A stretch of DNA of 13,484 nt, taken from positions 1-13,484 of the forward strand of contig DASQWR010000222.1 in NCBI GenBank assembly GCA_035640155.1. The letters are read 5' to 3'. The position numbers and the translations under genes were made by a program. The DNA is from JALYQB01 sp035640155 (GTDB taxonomy: Bacteria; Actinomycetota; Actinomycetes; Mycobacteriales; Pseudonocardiaceae). A model generated the notes under the pieces. The model saw nothing but the letters and a program-made list of their open reading frames with translations, ran no database searches and was not told the DNA's origin. Of this stretch, positions 1 to 5,970 are shown piece by piece. How positions within the stretch are numbered: the stretch's first letter is position 1; every line of letters begins with the position of its first letter.

Positions 1-262
1 ACACCGGACCGACGGTGTGGATCACCCATCGCGCTGGGAGATCGCCCGCCGTCGTCGCGACGGCGTGCCCGGTGGGCAACCCGTCCTGGTAACGCGACGC
101 CCGCAGCTCCCGGCACTGCGCCAGGATCGCCGGGCCGCCGCAGCGGTGGATCGCACCGTCCACGCCTCCCCCACCCAGCAACGAGCTGTTGGCCGCGTTC
201 ACCACAGCGTCAACCTGCTGGCGAGTGATGTCGCCCTGCACGAGAGTGATCTCGGTGCGCAC
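1..262 (-). CDS. Macro-domain protein (ADP-ribose/O-acetyl-ADP-ribose hydrolase-like), 3' end beyond the window
   Basis: Read on the minus strand, about 87 codons are present and the gene leaves the window at position 1. The N-terminus reads VRTEITLVQGDITRQQVDAV, followed by VVNAANSSLLGGGGVDGAIH. This is the ADP-ribose-binding core of MacroD/YmdB-type macro domains: the GDIT strand, the NAAN motif and the glycine-rich GGGGVDGAIH loop. Later segments (PTGHAVATTAGDLPARWVIH, then TVGPV) also fit the family in order. Members remove ADP-ribose from proteins or hydrolyse O-acetyl-ADP-ribose in the cytoplasm. I chose the GTG at 262 because GAGG lies 4 nt upstream; an in-frame GTG at 283 is an alternative. 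The visible part has no lesion. It lies next to mobile and defence-gene debris, so a role in stress or phage defence is possible but is only inference. Confidence 0.85.
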   Translation of the reverse strand, partial: MRTEITLVQGDITRQQVDAVVNAANSSLLGGGGVDGAIHRCGGPAILAQCRELRASRYQDGLPTGHAVATTAGDLPARWVIHTVGPV

Positions 263-433
263 CGTTCCTCGGCTCTCCGACACAGTCCGGTTCCGGTCAG
301 ACGGTATCCCAGTGCTCCGACCGCCGCGGGCGGCGCTTCACGACAGCATCTCGTGACCGACCAGGAGCGCTCCGCGCCTGCCGCCGAACTGCTGTGACCG
401 GCACGGCACACCGGCCCGGCCGCACCTCGGCCG
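263..433. other. Intergenic gap between the macro-domain gene and the transposase remnant
   Basis: This stretch should hold the minus-strand promoter of the macro-domain gene and the lost left part of the IS630 element. No convincing coding homology is visible on either strand. The plus-strand reading just before 434 ends in APRPLYRSWQ, so traces of the transposase middle region may begin a little before 434. I could not recognise a terminal inverted repeat or a TA target duplication. Confidence 0.4.
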
Positions 434-1034
434 TTGTACCGGTCGTGGCAACAGGACCCAGCCCGGGTAGACAAGTGGAAACGCGAGGAGTACCCGGCGA
501 TCAAGGCACGCGCGGCGAAGGTAGGTGCGACGATCTTGTTCGCCGACGAGGCGTCGGTCCGGACCGACTACCACGCCGGCACCACGTGGGCACCGGTGGG
601 ACAGACGCCGGTGGTGACAGGTTCAGCGGTACGCCAGGCGGCCAAGATGGTGTCGGCGATCGGGCGGCGGGGAAGCTGAGTTTCCAGGTCCACGAAGGGT
701 CGATGAACGCCGAGCGGTTCATCGAGTTCCTCCAGAGCCTGGTCCATGATTGTGACACCCCTGTCTTTCTGGTGGTCGATGGATCATCGGTCCATCGGGC
801 GAGGATCGTCACCCAGTACGTCGCCGGCACGGCGGGCAGGCTGGAGCTGTTCTTCCTTCCGCCCTATTCTCCTGAGCTGAACCCCCGACGAATGGGTGAA
901 CAAGAACGTCAAGCACGACAGGATCGCGCGGGCCGTGCCGTTGACCCGAGACGACTTGAAGGCAGTAGCAGTCGAGGCCCTGGAGCGACTCAAGACATGT
1001 CCTGGAATCGTTCGCGGATTCTTCGGAGACCCCA
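434..1034 (+). pseudogene. IS630-family transposase remnant (catalytic C-terminal part, two frameshifts)
   Basis: The translated pieces, read in order, match the DDE domain of IS630-type transposases: YRSWQQDPARVDKWKREEYP, then ILFADEASVRTDYHAG; next FQVHEGSMNAERFIEFL, FLVVDGSSVHRA and FFLPPYSPELNP; finally DEWVNKNVKHDRI and the closing IVRGFFGDP. The first Asp codon (545-547), second Asp (778-780) and final Glu (890-892) are all still encoded. Frame changes occur at the GGGG run at 669-672 (one base lost, giving a TGA at 677) and at the CCCCC run at 882-886 (one base gained), so the frame before and after is the same. The N-terminal helix-turn-helix half is missing and the 3' end abuts a NACHT fragment near 1034. 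It is not a functional transposase as sequenced. Both shifts sit in homopolymers, so sequencing error is a lesser possibility. Confidence 0.88.
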
Positions 1035-1525
1035 GAACTCCTCGTCATGTTCGTTGCCCCGGGGCGTCCAGCGTGGTGCGCGGCAGCCGGTGCAGCACGT
1101 CGGCGATGCCCTTGGCAATGTCGGAGAACCGGCCGAGCAGCTCGGCCAACGCCCGCGGCTCGAACGCCGGCAGGTGCTTGACCACCTGCACCAGCGTCAT
1201 TCAGCTCTCGTCGAGAACCGCGTCGTGGAGTCGCTCCGCCGGCTCGGCCAACCCCGCGCGTCGTACCGGAACCCGTTGGCGCACCAGCCGCGCCAGCTTG
1301 CGGGCGTCCACGTTCACCGCGAACAGCGTGTCGTCGGTGAAGTCGGCGCCCTCTAGCGCGTCGACCACCGCCTGCAGCGCGGCGGCCCGCTCATCCTCCG
1401 GCAGGTCACGGAAGTCGTGCTCGTAGACCGGCCGCAGCCGTTCGCCGATCTGGTCGGCCAGGTCCTCCAGCTGCCGGGCCAGCTTGCGCTGCTTGAAGTG
1501 GTCCGGGACGCCGATCCGGATCCTC
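1034..1525 (-). pseudogene. Fragment of a NACHT/STAND NTPase, N-terminal helical region
   Basis: The minus strand from about 1525 encodes a helical segment including HFKQRKLARQLEDLADQIGE, then DFRDLPEDERAAALQAVVDA, TDDTLFAVNVDARKLAR and HDAVLDES. A TGA at 1203-1201 follows, and the same frame resumes with MTLVQVVKHLPAFEPRALAE and LLGRFSDIAKGIADVLHRLP. This order (LPENERxAAL, then DDxLFAxxxD, LDESC, QLPAF, RALxELLGR, LDAPxG) is what I know from the region before the NACHT ATPase in large actinobacterial defence-type STAND proteins. The TGA stands where relatives have Cys, so it is probably a single-base nonsense change. After LDAPG, a one-frame jump gives GNEHDEEF (1058-1035), which fits the next family motif. 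The start, the Walker motifs and the sensor domain are all missing. The left end is cut at the IS630 remnant and the right end at the methyltransferase remnant. The family call rests on remembered motifs, not on a search. Confidence 0.65.
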
Positions 1526-1549
1526 CCCTGGTGGGCGGCGGTGCCCGAG

Positions 1550-1941
1550 GATCGGCGCCGGCCACTGCCCGCGCTCCTCGAGATTCGCGACGGTCTCGCC
1601 GAACAGGACCCTCCGGCCGCGGCCGTCGTCATGAATCCGCCGTACGGTCGAATTCGTCTCGATCAGGAGGAACGCGCCCGGTGGTCGCACGCCGTCTACG
1701 GCCACGCGAATCGGTAATGGTCGAGCCCGAGTCCCCGCTCACCGCGCGGCTCCTGGTGGCGCTCCTCGCCTCCGACGCTCTCGACCGTCTGTACCGGTGC
1801 CTCACCGGCTCCGTCGCAGTGTCGGCTTACGAGCTTGCCGCCATGCCGCTGCCCGAACCGAGCACGCTACTGAAGTGGGCGGACCATGACGACATGCGCC
1901 TTGCCCGGGAGATCGAAAGCTACTACAGAGCGCAGACATGA
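1550..1941 (+). pseudogene. Adenine-specific DNA methyltransferase remnant (NPPY region joined to C-terminus)
   Basis: One frame gives DGLAEQDPPAAAVVMNPPYG followed by RIRLDQEERARWSHAVYGHA. It contains the NPPY catalytic motif (codons 1634-1645) of N6-adenine/N4-cytosine methyltransferases and stops at TAA 1715-1717. From about 1714 a different frame gives LLVALLASDALDRLYRCLTG, then SVAVSAYELAAMPLPEP, which resembles the C-terminal end of Eco57I-like restriction-modification methylases. It ends with TGA at 1939-1941. The AdoMet-binding motif I region upstream of NPPY and the target-recognition region between the two pieces are absent. It is therefore a 5'-truncated gene with a large internal deletion and a frame change. 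The overlap of its stop with the start of the downstream endonuclease preserves the original operon arrangement. The left limit (1525-1560) is approximate. Confidence 0.75.
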
Positions 1942-3053
1942 CGTCTGAGCCCTCATTGCTGCCGGCCCTGCTTGAGGACCGGTCGGCTTACAAGTCTCGT
2001 CTGGAGCTCGTGATGCCCGCATCATTGACGGGCACAGGTGCCACCTGCAGCGGCATCGCTGCAGCCGCTGCCTTCACCCTCATGTACGTCGGAGCCATAG
2101 ATCAACAAAGGGCTGTACGGCCAGCGATGGTGGTCGGGATGAGCGATGCTGCGGCACGTCACAGACTGCCGCCAGAGCGCCTTGCCTGGTAAGAAGCGGC
2201 CAAGCGGGGGAACAAGGCGGTCACCGATCTCTTGGACGGCTGGGGTGAGGCGGACAAGACGACCTGGTACGCGACCAACATCCGAGAGGGCGTCAGAGAC
2301 GAGACCGTCCCGGCCTGGCGCAGGAACGGCGCGTTGATCGTCGACGAATCGGTGCCCGCGACTTCGAGTCATGGCCGCTATTCCCTGGCCTCTGACTTCG
2401 CAGCTCTCCTCGACCCTAATCTGACAGGAGATGATCTAGAGCAGAATGTGCGTGATTGGCAGGACCGTCATCTGACAATGACTGCCCGGCTGCGGGCCCA
2501 GCGTGCCCGCGACGCCGCCCGAGCCGGTCATGCCATCGTGGTCTTGCTGCCCGGTGGTGTCGCACGAAACCTGCTGCCCGGGCAGAGCCGTGTCATCCTC
2601 AAGGGAGTCATCGAGGAGTGGACTAAGCTGCTCGACGACCCGGTGGTGGTCTTCATCAGTCAGTCAGGGGAGAAGGTCAATGTCTCGATGACCAGCTCTT
2701 GGCGACCCTGGGCCTCAGCGTCGACCAGCAGCGTTTCCTGCCCGACTGCCTCATTGCTGACCTCGCCGGCGAGGAGTCGCTCTGGTTGGTCGAGGTTGTT
2801 GCCTCAGACGGTCCCGTCACCGAAGAGCGACGCGAGACGATGATCCGGTGGGCCACCGACCACGGGTTAGCGGAGGATCGCTGCCGATTTCTCACCGCGT
2901 TCACCTCGCGCACCAGCGCCGAGGCTTCGCCGAGGCTAGGCGCGCTCTGCCAGCCCTAGCCCGAGGGTCTTACGGTATGCGTGGTTTCTGGACGAACCGG
3001 AGGCGCTGCTGTCGTGGCTCGATCTGCCAACGAGCGAGTTTGATGAGCTGTAA
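1938..3053 (+). pseudogene. BsuBI/PstI-type restriction endonuclease, inactivated by one stop and three frameshifts
   Basis: The whole gene is recognisable: about 370 codons if repaired, close to BsuBI and PstI (somewhat over 300). Its ATG overlaps the methyltransferase stop (ATGA). The N-terminal domain includes SRLELVMPASLTGTGA, AAAAAFTLMYVGAID and RPAMVVGMSDAAA. A TAA (2190-2192) sits in ERLAW*EAAKRGNKAV, where a Tyr codon is expected. The frame then runs on through WYATNIREGVRDETVP and LLPGQSRVILKGVIEEW to about 2687, where one base is lost. The catalytic part follows: LPDCLIADL (Pro-Asp codons 2741-2746) and WLVEVVASDGPVTEERRE (Glu 2792-2794), the PD-(D/E)xK-like signature of this family. 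A second shift lies at 2924-2928 and a third at 2974-2981, after which WFLDEPEALLSWLDLPTSEF runs to TAA 3053. GC is visibly lower than in the housekeeping genes to the right, which suggests acquisition by transfer. It is non-functional as sequenced. Confidence 0.85.
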
Positions 3054-3054
3054 G

Positions 3055-3078
3055 AGGGGCGTCATGCCTCAGGCCCCG
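3055..3078 (-). terminator. Possible hairpin terminator of the PAC2 gene
   Basis: On the minus strand, just past the PAC2 stop, GGGGC and GCCCC flank a 12-nt loop and are followed by TCTT. The stem is only 5 bp and the T tract is poor, so this is a weak candidate. It lies in the short gap between the convergent endonuclease pseudogene and PAC2. Confidence 0.25.
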
Positions 3079-3109
3079 CCGCCTCCCACGACGACGGGCC
3101 AACGGCTGG

Positions 3110-3967
3110 TCAGTCGCCGCGCTGCTCGCGCAGAAAGCGCTCCAGCTCCGCGGCCAGCATCTCGCCGGATGGAAGCTCCCGCTCCTCGACCTGGTTGGCG
3201 TCCCGTTCCTCGAGCTGGCGGACGTACGCGGTGACGTCCGGATCGGAGGCGACGAGCTCGTTGACCCGCCCCTCCCAGGCTCCGGCCGCCTGGGCGAGGG
3301 CCCCGGTGCTGATCGGCAACTCGAGCAGCTCGGCGAGACGCTCGACGAGCGCCTGGGTCGCCTTCGGGTTCGAGGAGCCGGCCACGTAGTGGGGCACCGG
3401 GGCCCACAACGACACCGACGGCATCCCCTCCCGGCGGAGGGCATCGTGGAGCACGCCGATGATGCCGGTGGGACCCTCGTAGCGGGAGTGCGACAGCCCG
3501 AGGTGCTCGATGAGCTCCGGATCGGCGGCCGTTCCGGTGAGCCGGACCGGCCGGGTGTGGGGCACGTCGGCCAGCAGTGCTCCGAGAGTCACGACCATCT
3601 CGCAGCCGGTCTCCCGGACCACGCACAGGACGGTGGAGCAGAACTTCTTCCACCGGAAGTTCGGCTCGACGCCCGCTAGCAGCACGACATCGCGGCCCAC
3701 CTCCTCGACGTGGGCGGCGAAGAAGTCGTTGGCCGGCCGGACGATCCGGGAGGTGACGCCGTCCACGAGCTGCACCGAAGGCCGGGCGACCTGGAAATCG
3801 TAGAACTCCTCCGGGTCGGTTTCGGCGAACCGGGACGCCAGCCAGCGGCGGCGCAGCCAGGTCACCGCTCCCGAGGCGGCGTCGGCGGCGTCGTTCCAGC
3901 CTTCGAACGCCGCCACCATCACCGGGCGGCGCAACACCGGCCGGTCGTGCCAGGTGAGCTCTTCCAT
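3110..3967 (-). CDS. PAC2-family protein (proteasome assembly chaperone fold, function unknown)
   Basis: The 285-residue product begins MEELTWHDRPVLRRPVMVAA and carries the PAC2 hallmark FEGWNDAADAAS near its N-terminus. DPEEFYDFQVARPSV, VLLAGVEPNFRWKKF and VTLGALLADVPHTRPV follow in the order seen in actinobacterial PAC2 proteins such as those of mycobacteria. The fold is shared with eukaryotic proteasome assembly chaperones, but the bacterial role is not established. The C-terminal 60 or so residues are charged and helical (VRQLEERDANQVEERELPSG). In-frame starts also exist at 3982 (ATG) and 3988 (TTG), because a 15-bp unit containing the ribosome-binding site and ATG is duplicated; I favour 3967, which follows GGGGTGG. 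It is the last gene of a three-gene minus-strand unit, 26 nt after the hydrolase stop. It has no signal peptide or membrane segment, so it is cytoplasmic. Confidence 0.85.
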   Translation of the reverse strand: MEELTWHDRPVLRRPVMVAAFEGWNDAADAASGAVTWLRRRWLASRFAETDPEEFYDFQVARPSVQLVDGVTSRIVRPANDFFAAHVEEVGRDVVLLAGVEPNFRWKKFCSTVLCVVRETGCEMVVTLGALLADVPHTRPVRLTGTAADPELIEHLGLSHSRYEGPTGIIGVLHDALRREGMPSVSLWAPVPHYVAGSSNPKATQALVERLAELLELPISTGALAQAAGAWEGRVNELVASDPDVTAYVRQLEERDANQVEERELPSGEMLAAELERFLREQRGD

Positions 3968-3994
3968 CGGCAACCACCCCATCGGCAACCAGCC
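3965..3994 (-). repeat. 15-bp tandem duplication carrying two candidate starts of the PAC2 gene
   Basis: On the minus strand the units GGCTGGTTGCCGATG (3994-3980) and GGGTGGTTGCCGATG (3979-3965) are adjacent and differ at one base. Each ends in an in-frame ATG and carries a purine-rich stretch upstream of it. The upstream unit reaches the last base of the hydrolase stop codon. Being 15 bp, the duplication keeps the frame and only changes the N-terminus by five residues. Confidence 0.8.
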
Positions 3995-5382
3995 TAGCGG
4001 CGGGCCTCCGTCTCCTCCGTCTCCACCGTCGATCCGTCAGGCGAGTGGGCGCAGCCGCCGGCTCGCCCGGGGGGCGGGTGATCGGAGAGCCGGTAGGTGG
4101 TCGATTCGACCACGGTGCCCTGACCGTATTCGGCGGTGCGTTCGTCAATGGCGCGGTAATGGCTGCTCGGATCGTCGGCTACGCCGAGCAGGTCGTCGTA
4201 GACGTCCAACCCGTGGCTCTGCCGGAAGTCGATGTCCACCGAGCTCACCCTGATCTCGGTACGGCCGGCCGCGACCGGATCGGGTGATCCAGGACCTCGC
4301 CCGTCCAGAACGGGCACGATGTCGCGGTCATTGGTCACGGTGACGACCTCGGTTCCCGATCCGGGCGGAACGGTCTTCTGGTCCACCGGTGCACCGATGG
4401 CGACGACGTCGGTCACCCGGTAGCGACCGCCGTTGAAGCCGGGGTCCTGCGCGAGGTTCATCGCCGCGATGCCGCCCGCGCTGTACCCGACCAGCATCAT
4501 CTCGGCGCGCTCCGGCACACCGGCCTGCTGCATGGCTTGCTGCACGGATTTGGTGTAGGAGGAGTCCGGCAGCTGGGCGTTGCGGATCGCGCCGGACAGG
4601 TCCTGCGGGCTCTCGAGTGTCGGGTCAGTCCCCTGCTGCATCCCGGGCAACTGCACGACGTACCGCTCGACCCCGTCCGGCCCCCGCACCGTCTGGACGA
4701 GGATCCGGCCGTCCTGCAGTGCGTGGAGGTTGTGCAGGTAGCCGTCGATCCCGACGTGGTCACCGATCTGGTTCCCGATGCGCTGCGGGGTGGTGGTCTC
4801 CGCGGCATGGCCGGGCCCGGGGTCGGCGACCTCGGCGAGCCAGTCCAGCCTGATGCCCAGGGCCGGGTCCACAGTCGGCTTGTCGCCGTGCAGGATGTCC
4901 CAGCCCACCTGGTCGTCGAGCGGGTTCTCGTCCAGCAGCGCATTCAGCGCCGCCAGCTCCGGCAGCACCGGCGCGAGGTCGCCCAGGTCCAGATGGCGCA
5001 GCGCGTCGTCGTCGGAGCCGACGAGGTCCGCGAGCAGCGTCGCAGCCTCGGCCTGCTCGCCGCCGGCCAGCAGCTGCACCAGCCGGTCAAAGCCGTCGTG
5101 ATTGGCGAGCTCCGGGTTCTCGTAGGTGACGGCGGAGATCCGCATCAGGATCGCGTCGGCGGCCAGTTGCTCGGCCAGCCCCGCGGAGCCGGTCACCGCG
5201 TGTATCAGGGCCTGCTCGACGCGCAACGCGGTGCCCGGGGCGAGCACCGCGGACGCCACGATGTCCGGGTCGGTGACGGCGTCCGTGACCACCGGCTGGA
5301 TCTGCTTGATCACCTCGGCGACGCTGCCGAGGTCAGGGAAACGCTGGCGCAGCACCTCGGGGTCGACGCCGAACCCGGTCAC
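3994..5382 (-). CDS. Putative GxSxG serine hydrolase/lipase-like protein, candidate WXG100-linked effector
   Basis: The 462-residue product starts at a GTG that overlaps the upstream TGA (GTGA), implying translational coupling. Residues 1-150 are largely helical and unlike anything I can name (VTGFGVDPEVLRQRFPDLGS). Residues 205-400 form an alpha/beta-hydrolase core: YVVQLPGMQQGTDP for the oxyanion-side strand; MLVGYSAGGIAAMNLA with nucleophile Ser301 in GYSAG; VTVTNDRDIVPVLDG supplying a likely acidic residue, Asp354; and FRQSHGLDVYDDLL supplying likely His390. The S-D-H order and the SHGLDVY context resemble class 3 lipases. No N-terminal signal peptide or membrane helix is visible, so any export would need a non-Sec route. 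The tail (residues 430-462) is polar and rich in Glu, Thr and Arg. Substrate is unknown. Because it is coupled to a WXG100-like gene, a type VII secretion substrate or toxin-like effector is inferred, not shown. Confidence 0.75.
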   Translation of the reverse strand: MTGFGVDPEVLRQRFPDLGSVAEVIKQIQPVVTDAVTDPDIVASAVLAPGTALRVEQALIHAVTGSAGLAEQLAADAILMRISAVTYENPELANHDGFDRLVQLLAGGEQAEAATLLADLVGSDDDALRHLDLGDLAPVLPELAALNALLDENPLDDQVGWDILHGDKPTVDPALGIRLDWLAEVADPGPGHAAETTTPQRIGNQIGDHVGIDGYLHNLHALQDGRILVQTVRGPDGVERYVVQLPGMQQGTDPTLESPQDLSGAIRNAQLPDSSYTKSVQQAMQQAGVPERAEMMLVGYSAGGIAAMNLAQDPGFNGGRYRVTDVVAIGAPVDQKTVPPGSGTEVVTVTNDRDIVPVLDGRGPGSPDPVAAGRTEIRVSSVDIDFRQSHGLDVYDDLLGVADDPSSHYRAIDERTAEYGQGTVVESTTYRLSDHPPPGRAGGCAHSPDGSTVETEETEARR

Positions 5383-5876
5383 AGCGTGACGCCCTGCGCA
5401 CCGATCTTGCGGCCGAGCTCCAGCCAGCCCTGGTGCCCGGGCGGCGGGGTGACCCGCGGGTCGAAGTCCCACCCCTTCCACGGCAGGTAGCTGTCCACCT
5501 CGAGTACCGCGCCGGTGACGTCCCCGGCGGCTTCCCCCGCACGCTTGGCCAGGTCCGTGGCGACGTCGACAGCGGAACCGACCCAATCGGCGATCGCCAC
5601 CTGCAGGCGGGCGATCTCGGCGAGCAATGCGCGCACCTCGTCGCCGTGGTGCTCCAGGGCGGTCGCGGCGGCGAGCAGGTCGTCGCGGACGCCCGCACAG
5701 GCGGTGGCGCGACGAGCCATCCTGATCCGGAAGCCGTCACCGGCAGCACCGGTCCACGGGAGGGTCCGGCCCAGGTCGCGAACTCGATGGGACTGTTCGT
5801 CGGCCCGCTCGGCGTGGTCACGGACCTCACGCGCGAGTGCGTCGATCTGGTCCGGGTTGCCGTACACCCCTGCCAC
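5379..5876 (-). CDS. WXG100-like (ESX/type VII-associated) protein
   Basis: The 165-residue product begins VAGVYGNPDQIDALAREVRD. It has a helix-WTG-helix layout with Trp41-Thr42-Gly43 in LPWTGAAGDGFRIRM, the turn typical of WXG100 and WXG-like proteins. A long second helix follows (ATALEHHGDEVRALLAEIAR), likely coiled-coil. The protein is longer than the usual 100 residues, with a C-terminal extension containing SYLPWKGWDFDPRVTPPP. Such proteins are type VII substrates or partners of larger effectors. Its TGA overlaps the GTG of the hydrolase gene. I chose the GTG at 5876; the GTG at 5867 (VYGNPDQ) is equally possible and both have GGGG or AGGG nearby. The gene diverges from purD across about 95 bp. 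No ESX core gene (EccC ATPase, EccD) is in the window, so export cannot be confirmed. Confidence 0.7.
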   Translation of the reverse strand: MAGVYGNPDQIDALAREVRDHAERADEQSHRVRDLGRTLPWTGAAGDGFRIRMARRATACAGVRDDLLAAATALEHHGDEVRALLAEIARLQVAIADWVGSAVDVATDLAKRAGEAAGDVTGAVLEVDSYLPWKGWDFDPRVTPPPGHQGWLELGRKIGAQGVTL

Positions 5877-5956
5877 CTGCCCCTGCCGCCGTGTCCGCGG
5901 TGCGACGCACGGTGGCGCTGGCAGGTTCCAGGCACCTGCCGCGAATCGGGTGCCCG

Positions 5957-5962
5957 TACCCT
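5957..5962 (+). promoter_or_regulatory. -10-like hexamer of purD, probable leaderless start
   Basis: TACCCT lies 8 nt before the purD GTG (5971), with no Shine-Dalgarno sequence in between. This geometry fits transcription starting at or just before the start codon, as is common in actinobacteria. No convincing -35 box was seen. Confidence 0.45.
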
Positions 5963-5970
5963 GCGCAGTC

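Noticed and set aside
669..680. Programmed -1 frameshifting in the IS630 transposase
   Set aside because: No canonical slippery heptamer is present and a second opposite shift would also be needed downstream, so decay or sequencing error is simpler.
394..1356. A 320-codon reading frame as an intact transposase-like gene
   Set aside because: Only its middle segment (about 670-885) carries transposase sequence; the ends are out of frame with the family and run into the NACHT fragment.
1417..1941. A single 174-codon plus-strand reading frame as a complete gene
   Set aside because: Only the part from about 1714 resembles a methyltransferase C-terminus; the earlier part runs antisense to the NACHT fragment and in the wrong frame for the NPPY piece.
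4537..5490. Long open frame on the plus strand opposite the hydrolase gene
   Set aside because: It is a shadow of high-GC coding sequence: it has no recognisable motifs, and the minus-strand frame has a clear hydrolase core.
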